Part shown: positions 1 to 6,473 of the stretch, piece after piece
How positions within the stretch are numbered: the stretch's first letter is position 1
Layout: each line of letters starts with the position of its first letter
Assembly: GCA_002506485.1 (NCBI GenBank)
Contig: DAXQ01000058.1
Location: 1 to 30,065 of the forward strand
Source: Euryarchaeota archaeon UBA136
GTDB taxonomy: Archaea; Thermoplasmatota; Poseidoniia; MGIII; CG-Epi1
Direction of reading: 5' to 3'
DNA: 30,065 nt
Notes under the pieces: model-generated
What the model saw: only the letters and a program-made list of their open reading frames with translations
Databases searched by the model: none
Told to the model about the DNA's origin: nothing
Made by a program: the position numbers and the translations under genes

Positions 1-150
1 TGGAAGAAGTATCATAGCTACTATGAAACTGGCCTCAGACCCATCGATTATGTATGTGATAGCCAAAAAACCCAAGAATGCGCTTGTGAGGGTAGCCATA
101 TCTGCATAGGAAAGGAGAGTCAGGGGTCTGAAAAATTTCTTGAGGGACAA
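1..150 (-). CDS. pssA: CDP-diacylglycerol/archaeol-serine O-phosphatidyltransferase, N-terminal part (pssA-like)
   Basis: Only the first 50 codons are in the window; the gene runs off the left edge. The start is read as TTG at 150-148, one base after the stop of the upstream fusion gene, with GGAG (157-160 on the minus strand) six bases before it. The translation opens with SLKKFFRPLTLLSYADMAT and continues into a hydrophobic helix. That layout, a short basic start, then a segment resembling ADL-TL-N, then a membrane helix, is typical of archaeal PssA-type CDP-alcohol phosphatidyltransferases. The diagnostic catalytic motif lies outside the window, so the family call rests on this N-terminus and on the neighbour, a serine-lipid decarboxylase. 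The expected product is archaetidylserine, the substrate of that decarboxylase. One-base spacing implies co-transcription and coupled translation. Confidence 0.68.
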   Translation of the reverse strand, partial: MSLKKFFRPLTLLSYADMATLTSAFLGFLAITYIIDGSEASFIVAMILLP

Positions 151-151
151 T

Positions 152-1807
152 TCAATCTCCTTCGGCAGTAGCCTGTATCTTCGACAATAAACGTTTGGGC
201 CCCTCTATTATCTTCTCGGTGACAGACAGTGATGAGAGAGGTGTAAAGATAGCCAGTGTCTGACCTGCCAGAACACGATCACCTTCACTCACCTTGATAT
301 CTATTCCTGCAGCCTCAAATCTCAGATCAACGCGGGAACCAAAGTGAATCAACCCAATTCTATCTCCCTTGGATACCCTAGATTTGGGTTCTACATAACT
401 CACTATACGGCGCACCAGGAAACCTGCAATCTGGGTAACTTTGAAGACACCGATATCTGTTTCTAATTTAGTGACCAATCTCTCATTCTGATCTGAATCT
501 TTTGAAAAGGCTGGTAGATTGCCACCATCCCTGTGTTTCTGGGACAGGACCGTGCCATCGACTGGTGAGCGGTTGACATGTACATTCTGAGGCCCCATGA
601 AAATTGAAACGTATATCATTCCACTGTGTTTATCGACCTTCTGGACAAGGCCGTCTGCAGGACTGACTATTCCGTCTTGGATTTCACGATATGGATCCCG
701 GTAGAAGAAAAGCAGTAAAATTGACAATCCCATAAGAACCAAGGAGGCCAGGTACATCTCATCAAGTGGCATCCCAGGATCAAAACCCTGCTCCCGGATA
801 GAACCGGCAGAGGCACCAAACGGGAAAAGAATAAGGCCCAGAACGGTAATGTAGATCACCATCATCGGCATGCCTTTGGCAAAGGGTAGGTTCTTTGCCC
901 CTTCAGGTGCTTCACGTAAGGGAAGATCTATAACGCCCAGAATTGAATCTTGCATCTCCGGTAAGAAATGAAATACAGCTATAGCCAGAAAAATAAGGGC
1001 AATCAGACTTCCTACTTTTCCTATGACTGCATGGGCCCAGAAGAAAGTGTCATCCCCCCACACATGCTCATACGTCAACCAGATAACGCCTGCATTCCTG
1101 ATTAAATTAAGGATATAGATTGGAGGCACTGTGGCCAAAAAGGCGTAGAAACGGCGGTTGTAGGGTGCTTTGGTGCAAATGACACCCCCGACAAAGATTA
1201 TCATGCTCTGGAGTGCAGTACAGGCCAATACGATATTGACTGTAGGTGCATCTACATGCTGCCAACTCTCACCTTCTACTGATACTCTGACCTCCTGGTG
1301 TTCCGATGCAGGCCGATACCAACGTGAGCCCTCACCATAGTCAAGTGCTCCTAATGTCGTTTCTAGGTCAAGTACATTGAGAATCCAGATCGACTGTTCG
1401 GCTATAAAATGAATCAACCAGCCCGAGAGTAACGGGACGCGTTCAACGAAGAAATAGATTCCTCCTGCGATTACTGTCATCGCCGCTAACCATCGCAAAG
1501 GCTCATACTTCGCATTCCAGAGAATACTCTGGTATTCATGATAGGCCAAGTAACCAAAGAAAGGTACTGCGGCTGCACAAAACAAGGCATTAATCGGATC
1601 CTTGATAATTATATAATGTTCGACCTGAAGCCACCAGAAGAATCCAAGACAAAGCCAACCAACGATATTGAGATTGTGACCGATATTCGATGGAAAGCGT
1701 TTGCCCAGGTAAATGTGGTCCCGGCCAGACAGGAAATAACCTGTTGTAAGAAGAAATAACGAACTGATGACAAATACCTCTGCCAGCAGTGATAAGTCAG
1801 TTGCCAT
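152..1807 (-). CDS. Archaeosortase A - phosphatidylserine (archaetidylserine) decarboxylase fusion
   Basis: This 551-aa membrane protein joins two enzymes. Residues 1-300 are a multi-helix archaeosortase with the expected catalytic set: Cys196 in LACTALQSM, Arg237 in NLIRNAG and His259 in FWAHAVIGK. Residues about 310-551 are a complete short-type phosphatidylserine decarboxylase with two membrane helices, FFYRDPYREI (367-376), SPADG (382-386), the MGPQNVHVNRSP segment (404-415) and the self-cleavage site HFGSRVDL (488-495), where Ser491 should become the pyruvoyl group. In haloarchaea separate ArtA, PssA and PssD are all needed to process and lipid-anchor surface proteins. Here two of the three are one polypeptide and the third follows one base downstream. 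All key residues are present and no frameshift is seen. The 38-nt gap upstream contains a T8 tract that could serve as TATA box. Confidence 0.92.
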   Translation of the reverse strand: MATDLSLLAEVFVISSLFLLTTGYFLSGRDHIYLGKRFPSNIGHNLNIVGWLCLGFFWWLQVEHYIIIKDPINALFCAAAVPFFGYLAYHEYQSILWNAKYEPLRWLAAMTVIAGGIYFFVERVPLLSGWLIHFIAEQSIWILNVLDLETTLGALDYGEGSRWYRPASEHQEVRVSVEGESWQHVDAPTVNIVLACTALQSMIIFVGGVICTKAPYNRRFYAFLATVPPIYILNLIRNAGVIWLTYEHVWGDDTFFWAHAVIGKVGSLIALIFLAIAVFHFLPEMQDSILGVIDLPLREAPEGAKNLPFAKGMPMMVIYITVLGLILFPFGASAGSIREQGFDPGMPLDEMYLASLVLMGLSILLLFFYRDPYREIQDGIVSPADGLVQKVDKHSGMIYVSIFMGPQNVHVNRSPVDGTVLSQKHRDGGNLPAFSKDSDQNERLVTKLETDIGVFKVTQIAGFLVRRIVSYVEPKSRVSKGDRIGLIHFGSRVDLRFEAAGIDIKVSEGDRVLAGQTLAIFTPLSSLSVTEKIIEGPKRLLSKIQATAEGD

Positions 1808-1830
1808 TATAGTTGGGACAAAACAGTTCT

Positions 1831-1838
1831 AAAAAAAA
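1831..1838 (-). promoter_or_regulatory. T8 tract: candidate TATA box for the artA-psd fusion and/or terminator of the upstream gene
   Basis: On the minus strand the gap between the nucleotidyltransferase stop (1846) and the fusion ATG (1807) holds GGGTTTTTTTTAGAAC. The tract is centred 27 bases before the ATG, the spacing seen for leaderless starts elsewhere in the window. Archaeal RNA polymerase also terminates at T-rich tracts, so the site could end upstream transcripts. The sequence cannot separate the two roles. Confidence 0.4.
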
Positions 1839-1845
1839 CCCTCAG

Positions 1846-2574
1846 TTAATCTGAAAGCCATTTCTGAGCATCATTGTACGACTCTAGACCACCGACGTCA
1901 TACCAGGTTCCACGGAAGACAACCGAACGGACATCATTCCTTCCTACGTTCCATGCCAAGAAATTGCCCATAGCATCCCTGTCTCCTCCTGATCCAATAT
2001 AATCCAGGAAATGTGAAATGCCGGACTTTGACAATAACCAGTACGCCGTCGCAGCCAGTGTTGATGGAGGTACAAGCGGTTTTTCCACAAAATCAGAGAT
2101 GCGATCACCATCCTGCTGGGCTATTCCATACAGTTTAGCGAGTTCAATATCTTCGACATCATACAGCCCAATGACATCCCGACCCGTATTCTGGGCCATG
2201 GTCACCATGCGCTTTAGATCGAAATCCGAGAGGTTGTCTCCTCCGGCAATGAAAACCGGGCCTTCAATTTCCAATTCCTTGAATAGCAAATGAAGGGCCC
2301 CTAGTGCACCTAACTTCTCCTCTTCACTCAGACTGGGCTCAATGTATAACTGTAGGTTCATAGTTCCCTTGTAATCGTCTATAAAATTCTGGAATTGAGA
2401 AGCAAAAAGACTGTTCACAGATATGATTATTCTATCCGGAACAACGTTCTCTAGAGATTCTATAACATGCTGAAGCATGGGTTTGCCTCCAACATCCAGT
2501 AGCTGTTTAGGTATATTCTTGGTCAAAGGCAGCATCCGTTTGGCGAAACCGCCAGCCAGTATGATTGAATCCAT
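1846..2574 (-). CDS. Nucleotidyltransferase of the NDP-sugar pyrophosphorylase family
   Basis: A 242-aa protein with the GT-A nucleotidyltransferase opening IILAGGFAKRMLPLTKNIPK and the following LLDVGGKPMLQHVIE. It has a metal-binding GGDNLSDFD segment, DFVEKP and GTWYDVGG near the end. The family makes NDP-sugars from NTP and sugar-1-phosphate. The first motif reads GGFAKRM where GGxGTRL is usual, so sugar and base specificity cannot be assigned. The ATG at 2574 is preferred over a TTG one codon upstream because it forms a TGATG overlap with the upstream coiled-coil gene. Placement just before the surface-protein anchoring genes suggests a role in glycans of surface proteins or glycolipids, but that is inference from context. 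Confidence 0.85.
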   Translation of the reverse strand: MDSIILAGGFAKRMLPLTKNIPKQLLDVGGKPMLQHVIESLENVVPDRIIISVNSLFASQFQNFIDDYKGTMNLQLYIEPSLSEEEKLGALGALHLLFKELEIEGPVFIAGGDNLSDFDLKRMVTMAQNTGRDVIGLYDVEDIELAKLYGIAQQDGDRISDFVEKPLVPPSTLAATAYWLLSKSGISHFLDYIGSGGDRDAMGNFLAWNVGRNDVRSVVFRGTWYDVGGLESYNDAQKWLSD

Positions 2575-3464
2575 CAAAGGTTTATTTTACCGCCTGACAA
2601 CAACTCTTGAAGAGCATCGTCGGCTACTGATTCCAACTTGTCAGGATCGTACAATTCCTTCTTGATGTTCTTGTGATGATCCTTGACAACACGCCACCTT
2701 GCTTGGCGTTCTTCCTGGGCCGTCTTTCGGTGAGTACGCAGAGTCTCGAGCATTTCCATGGCTTTTGCGTGCTGGCCGTCAGCCTTTTTCCTGATAACAA
2801 TGAATTCCTCATGTTTCTTGTTGGCTTCAATCGACAAATGGGTTGCCTCTTTCATCAATTCCTTGTTCTTCTTGTACAATTCCTTATTCAATCGTGCCAG
2901 ATTGACCACGGCGTCATGTTCCTCATTTGACTTGCTAATCTCAGAACCAATCTCTACGTCTAATTCTTTTACCTCAGAATGCAGATGTTCGTGAGTAGTA
3001 AGGGTTTGCTGCTGGTCCGTCAAACTCCTACGAAGTATCGACAATTTCTCCAGAATCTCACGCTCCTTGGCTATGGTCATCTCAGTCGTCTCCAACCGAT
3101 TCTCAGCGGCCATTATCTCACTGATTATGGCCTGAACTGTATCCTTGACCGATTTAGCGCCTTTCCTCCCTTTCCTTTTTTGTTGTTGCAACTCGTTGAA
3201 TTGCTTTACCTTGGCCATAGCTGCGTCACGAGATTTCATGTGCTTTTCCTTGGTTTTCTTGTTAACTTCCATCTTCTTACGATAATTCAGTACTTCCTTC
3301 ATGACCTTGTTACGTTGATTATGCAATGAATCCCTTTCATCCCTTATCGTTCGGGACTCCTCATTGAAGGCATTCCTTTTCGTGATACAGTTCTGGAAGC
3401 GTTCCTCGGCCAACCTGATCTCCGACTTGGGCTTTTTCTGACCTCTATTCTTTTTCTGGCTCAT
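2574..3464 (-). CDS. Archaeal coiled-coil protein (COG1340-like), function unknown
   Basis: A 296-aa, highly charged protein with no signal peptide or membrane helix. Nearly the whole length is predicted coiled coil: heptad-like stretches rich in Lys, Glu, Arg and Gln from about residue 15 to 260, broken by a basic Lys/Arg/Gly patch (QQQKRKGRKGAKS, about 98-110). The C-terminus (LYDPDKLESVADDALQELL, about 270-290) looks like a small helical cap. Length and character resemble the widespread uncharacterised archaeal coiled-coil family COG1340, which is often compared with SMC-like or ribosome-associated rods; no activity is known to me. It overlaps the start of the nucleotidyltransferase by one base (TGATG), so the two are translationally coupled. 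An AT-rich TATA-like stretch lies about 60 bases upstream. Confidence 0.7.
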   Translation of the reverse strand: MSQKKNRGQKKPKSEIRLAEERFQNCITKRNAFNEESRTIRDERDSLHNQRNKVMKEVLNYRKKMEVNKKTKEKHMKSRDAAMAKVKQFNELQQQKRKGRKGAKSVKDTVQAIISEIMAAENRLETTEMTIAKEREILEKLSILRRSLTDQQQTLTTHEHLHSEVKELDVEIGSEISKSNEEHDAVVNLARLNKELYKKNKELMKEATHLSIEANKKHEEFIVIRKKADGQHAKAMEMLETLRTHRKTAQEERQARWRVVKDHHKNIKKELYDPDKLESVADDALQELLSGGKINL

Positions 3465-3520
3465 CTACTTTATTCTCGTGAGTCCCAATCCGATTGAGAC
3501 GATATCCACGTTTAAGGTTC

Positions 3521-3530
3521 AAATATAAAG
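3521..3530 (-). promoter_or_regulatory. TATA-like box upstream of the coiled-coil gene
   Basis: The minus strand reads CTTTATATTT in the 79-nt gap between purC (stop 3544) and the coiled-coil ATG (3464). It is centred about 60 bases from the ATG, predicting a leader of roughly 30-35 nt, unlike the leaderless pattern of most genes here. No strong Shine-Dalgarno is seen in that leader. Transcription may also read through from purC. Confidence 0.4.
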
Positions 3531-3543
3531 CTGACGATTGACC

Positions 3544-4512
3544 CTAATACGCAAAAGGATTGAGAATCGCGTATATTGATTCATCGACTGGACCTACTTC
3601 AAGCTGCATTGGTTCGCCAGTGAAATTCTCAACAACTTCCATATATCTTGCCGCTGCCTCGACCCTGAGCTCATCTGTAAGCTTGGGTGGCTTGCCATCC
3701 CCCATGAATCCCTGATCGGCCAGCCAGGTCCTAACATATTCCTTGTCCAGTTTCCTGGGCTCTTCTTCTTTCTCGAATCGGGCCTCGTAATCATCTGCCA
3801 TCCAGTATCTACTGGAATCTGGAGTATTGACCTCATCCATGAGCATTATCTTTCCGTTGGAGATTCCGAATTCATATTTAGTATCGACAAAAATAAGTCC
3901 GTGATCTGCCGCACGAGAAACACCTCTCTCGTACAATCTCATAGCTATGCGTGCCAGCTCCTTGTACAATCCCGGTTCCAGAATCTTTCTTTTGTACAAT
4001 TCAGAAGGGGGGACTGATTCATCATGTTCTCCCTGAGCAGCCTTCGTGGATGGTGTGAGGATGGGTTCGGGGAACTTCTCATTCTTTCGCATTCCATCTG
4101 GCATTTCATTACCACAGAATTCTCGGTCGCCTCGTTTGTATGCCGTCCAGGCCGAGGTCGATGTAACTCCCGTCAAGTATCCTCTGACCACCATTTCGAC
4201 TTGGATTGGTTGGCAGCGCCTAACCTTCCATACATTTGGATGAGGACGCCTAATCACATGATTGGCAACGATGTCGGCAGTTTCGCCAAACCACCAATCT
4301 GCTAATTCAACTAGTGAGTGACCCTTGAAAGGAACGGTTCCCAATACTCTGTCAAAAGCAGATATACGATCCGTAGTTACCATAGTGATGGTGTCATTGT
4401 CATCGTCGATGTAATTATCACGTACTTTACCGCGATACAATTCTCCCTGATCTTCAAAATTGGTCTCGTCTAGCGTATATTCAAGTTGCTGTTTCAATAA
4501 GTCGCGGTCCAT
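3544..4512 (-). CDS. purC: Phosphoribosylaminoimidazole-succinocarboxamide synthase (SAICAR synthetase)
   Basis: This enzyme ligates aspartate to CAIR with ATP, giving SAICAR in de novo purine synthesis; it acts in the cytosol. The protein has the family's opening YRGKVRDNY, then TTDRISAFDRVLG, VRGYLTGVTSTSAW, ILTPSTKA, LIFVDTKYEFG and MLMDEVNTPDSSRYW, all in the normal order. At 322 aa it is the long, yeast/plant-like form rather than the short bacterial form of about 240 aa. The ATG at 4512 is preferred to the TTG at 4533: CTTTTAG lies about 29 bases upstream of the ATG, which predicts a leaderless transcript that would not contain the TTG. purS and purL lie 1.7 kb away on the other strand, so purine genes cluster loosely here. 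Confidence 0.96.
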   Translation of the reverse strand: MDRDLLKQQLEYTLDETNFEDQGELYRGKVRDNYIDDDNDTITMVTTDRISAFDRVLGTVPFKGHSLVELADWWFGETADIVANHVIRRPHPNVWKVRRCQPIQVEMVVRGYLTGVTSTSAWTAYKRGDREFCGNEMPDGMRKNEKFPEPILTPSTKAAQGEHDESVPPSELYKRKILEPGLYKELARIAMRLYERGVSRAADHGLIFVDTKYEFGISNGKIMLMDEVNTPDSSRYWMADDYEARFEKEEEPRKLDKEYVRTWLADQGFMGDGKPPKLTDELRVEAAARYMEVVENFTGEPMQLEVGPVDESIYAILNPFAY

Positions 4513-4537
4513 TGCAATAGGCTTATTGCGCAAGGGA

Positions 4538-4544
4538 CTAAAAG
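4538..4544. promoter_or_regulatory. Candidate shared TATA element between divergent purC and the CDP-alcohol phosphatidyltransferase gene
   Basis: The 58-nt gap between the two divergent ATGs contains CTAAAAG (plus) / CTTTTAG (minus) near its centre. It lies about 29 bases from the purC ATG (4512) and about 30 from the plus-strand ATG (4571). The minus reading matches a normal archaeal TATA box; plus-direction use is less sure because GTATACTTTT at 4554-4563 is also AT-rich but too close to the ATG. Confidence 0.4.
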
Positions 4545-4570
4545 AACCACTCCCGTATACTTTTCAGTTT

Positions 4571-5200
4571 ATGCTTAGTAAAACACTCAAAGAAAATGCT
4601 GGGAGAGCGCTAGAACCACTGGGTAAAGGTATAGGAAAATTGGGTATTAAGCCAAATCATATCACAATTGCAGGCTTTGTCCTTACCTTCTATGCAGCAT
4701 GGTTTCTATACAACAAGGACGTCTACTATGCTTTCTTGATTGGCCTCATTGCTTCCCTGTTTGATGGTGCTGATGGACTGGTCGCCCGTTCAACAAGAAC
4801 CTCTTCCATAAAGGGAGGATATCTTGATGCGGTAATTGACCGATATGCTGACTGTATAGCTTTTGGGACCTTGATCCTGTGTGGATGGATGAAACCGATC
4901 CCAATCCAAGGACTGGATGTCATTTCCGGAGAGATGTGGGCCATAGCTGCCTTGGCCGGGGCTTTTCAGACGTCATACAGTAGGGCAGCTGCTGAAAGAT
5001 TGGGGGTCTCGCAGGAGAGTATAGGTATTATTGAAAGACCTGAAAGATGGTTCCTATTGGGAATGGGATTGCTAATTGGTGAAATGTTGGGAGATGTCGA
5101 GACCATAATTACATGGGTAGTGGCCTTTTTGGCGATATTCGGAAATATAACCGTCCTACAGAGAATGTATCATTTCTGGACAGAGGCAAAAGATGACTGA
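4571..5200 (+). CDS. CDP-alcohol phosphatidyltransferase, likely archaetidylinositol phosphate synthase
   Basis: A 209-aa membrane enzyme that transfers a CDP-archaeol lipid phosphate to an alcohol. The full catalytic motif D-x2-DG-x2-AR-x8-G-x3-D-x3-D is present from Asp65 to Asp90 (DGADGLVAR, then GGYLDAVID). The N-terminus resembles archaetidylinositol phosphate synthases (LEPLGKGIGKLGIKPNHIT), which join CDP-archaeol and inositol-1-phosphate. Glycerol-phosphate as acceptor (archaetidylglycerophosphate synthase) is the main alternative. The ATG at 4571 is preferred to an in-frame upstream start at 4460, which would run inside purC on the other strand and has no family support. The next gene, a PgpA phosphatase, overlaps by 8 nt and would remove the phosphate left by either reaction, so the pair forms a two-step head-group pathway. 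Confidence 0.88.
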   Translation: MLSKTLKENAGRALEPLGKGIGKLGIKPNHITIAGFVLTFYAAWFLYNKDVYYAFLIGLIASLFDGADGLVARSTRTSSIKGGYLDAVIDRYADCIAFGTLILCGWMKPIPIQGLDVISGEMWAIAALAGAFQTSYSRAAAERLGVSQESIGIIERPERWFLLGMGLLIGEMLGDVETIITWVVAFLAIFGNITVLQRMYHFWTEAKDD

Positions 5201-5681
5201 ATCCAAGGATTTTTTGCGTGAAGGGATCGTCTCCTTCTTCTTCCTAGGAAGGGTCCCTGTAGCACCTGGAACCTTTGGTTCATTAGGTGCATTTGGTCTA
5301 GCATACTTAATTTCAATCTATCTTAGTGATATTGCTGGGTTTCTGTTGCTGGGACTTGCCGGAATCTTCTACTATGTGGGATTACAAGTCGCGCCCTGGT
5401 GTGAAGAGAAATTCGGAAAGGACCCGAGTATCTTTGTACTAGACGAAGTGATTGGAGCTTTCACTACACTGGGTTTTCTCATGATTCTGTCCATAAACCT
5501 TGATTCAAGCCTTTGGATACTAACTTTTATTGCATCTCGAGGATTTGATGTGATAAAAATATGGCCTGCCAAGGATTTGGAAGGAATAGCTGGTGGTCAT
5601 GGTATTATGCTGGATGATGTTGCAGCTGGTTTCCATACGTTAATCTTGGTCTTGTTACTTGAAGAATTCAATTTACTCTAA
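5193..5681 (+). CDS. pgpA: PgpA-family phosphatidylglycerophosphatase A (archaeal polar-lipid phosphatase)
   Basis: A 162-aa membrane protein with every PgpA signature: FFLGRVPVAPGTFGS (16-30), DPSIFVLDEVIGAF (77-90) with the Asp84/Glu85 pair, and SRGFDVIKIWPAK (115-127) followed by GGHGIMLDDVAAG (134-146). The family is a magnesium-dependent phosphatase of phosphatidylglycerophosphate. In archaea the likely substrate is archaetidylinositol phosphate or archaetidylglycerophosphate. The start overlaps the end of the upstream synthase by 8 nt, so both are made from one message, and the substrate is probably that enzyme's product. No truncation or missing motif is seen. Confidence 0.94.
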   Translation: MTESKDFLREGIVSFFFLGRVPVAPGTFGSLGAFGLAYLISIYLSDIAGFLLLGLAGIFYYVGLQVAPWCEEKFGKDPSIFVLDEVIGAFTTLGFLMILSINLDSSLWILTFIASRGFDVIKIWPAKDLEGIAGGHGIMLDDVAAGFHTLILVLLLEEFNLL

Positions 5682-5691
5682 GCATAAATAC
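5682..5691 (+). promoter_or_regulatory. TATA box of the cupin gene
   Basis: GCATAAATAC is centred about 25 bases before the cupin ATG (5712), directly after the pgpA stop. The spacing predicts a leaderless message, so the cupin need not be part of the pgpA operon. Confidence 0.55.
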
Positions 5692-5711
5692 GGCTGCTAT
5701 TTTGGCTTGAC

Positions 5712-6182
5712 ATGTATGAAAAGCTGAACCAGACTGGAAAGGAAATCGATTTGAATGATTATGTAGACGGGGGAGAAGGAATCTACAGTGTTCGTCAGGT
5801 CGACAAGATAAGGTCCTGGAACAACATAGAGTACGGTGCAGGCTTGTCCGGGAAAAACACACCGGCGACAAAATTGTCCATGAATAGGGCCTACATACCA
5901 CCTGGAGGAATCGCCAAGGCCCATATCCATGTGGATTTTGATGTCATGGTCTATCTACTGAAAGGCTCCGTACGACACGAATATGGTGATGGTTGCAAGA
6001 AGTCGGTCGTACATCAAGCAGGAGATATGTTTTACATTGAACCAGGATTGCCCCATGAGGTTTTCAATGTCAGTGACAAAGAGGAAGTGCATGCCCTTGT
6101 TGCCAGATCGGATGCTGCGGAATGGCAGAATATTATCCCTTATGATAGAATCCATGAAAAACCGATTTACGAAGAGTATTAA
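5712..6182 (+). CDS. Single-domain cupin protein, substrate unknown
   Basis: A 156-aa soluble protein with one double-stranded beta-helix domain at about residues 55-130. Cupin motif 1 is visible as PPGGIAKAHIHVDFDVMVYL, giving His71 and His73; the usual Glu is replaced by Asp, probably Asp77. Motif 2 is GDMFYIEPGLPHEVFN, giving His115. These should bind a divalent metal. Proteins of this size and pattern include sugar-phosphate isomerases, dioxygenases and sensing or storage cupins, and nothing here distinguishes them. There is no signal peptide. It has its own TATA box and lies between lipid and purine genes without an obvious link to either. Confidence 0.82.
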   Translation: MYEKLNQTGKEIDLNDYVDGGEGIYSVRQVDKIRSWNNIEYGAGLSGKNTPATKLSMNRAYIPPGGIAKAHIHVDFDVMVYLLKGSVRHEYGDGCKKSVVHQAGDMFYIEPGLPHEVFNVSDKEEVHALVARSDAAEWQNIIPYDRIHEKPIYEEY

Positions 6183-6190
6183 CCGTTCAA

Positions 6191-6198
6191 TTTTTATT
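6191..6198 (+). promoter_or_regulatory. TATA box of the purS-purL operon
   Basis: TTTTTATT lies in the 45-nt gap after the cupin gene, about 33 bases before the purS ATG (6228) and about 25 before an in-frame TTG (6219). It predicts a transcript starting close to 6219 with a leader of at most a few bases. Confidence 0.5.
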
Positions 6199-6227
6199 CC
6201 GCTCTTAATCTGCAAAGATTGAGTTTT

Positions 6228-6473
6228 ATGGCCACGGAAATAGAAATCAGAGTCGGTCTAAAATCTGGAATGGCAGACCCCGAAGGAGCTAATGTCCAAA
6301 AGGCCTTGGGACTTCTAGGATTCGAGAATATCGATACCGTGAAATCCGCCAAATGCTATCGTGTAGTAATCGATGGAAATTCAGAAGATGCCCTAGCTCA
6401 GGCTGAAAAGATGTGTCAACGGTTATTGGCAAACCCTGTAGTGCATGAATACTCGATATCGGTGACAGACTGA
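6228..6473 (+). CDS. purS: Phosphoribosylformylglycinamidine synthase subunit PurS
   Basis: An 81-aa protein with the classic PurS pattern: an alternating beta strand (TEIEIRVGLKSGMADPEGA), a helix beginning VQKALGLLGF, a conserved V--AKCYR strand, and a C-terminal VHEYSISV strand. PurS bridges PurL and the glutaminase PurQ and helps ammonia transfer during conversion of FGAR to FGAM. The ATG at 6228 gives normal family length; a TTG three codons upstream sits at the expected transcript start and cannot be excluded. The stop overlaps the purL start as TGATG, so the two subunits are translationally coupled. purQ is not in the window. Confidence 0.93.
   Translation: MATEIEIRVGLKSGMADPEGANVQKALGLLGFENIDTVKSAKCYRVVIDGNSEDALAQAEKMCQRLLANPVVHEYSISVTD

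Noticed and set aside
4460..4570. Longer N-terminus of the CDP-alcohol phosphatidyltransferase
   Set aside because: It runs antisense through the purC start and its promoter; the family N-terminus begins at the ATG at 4571.
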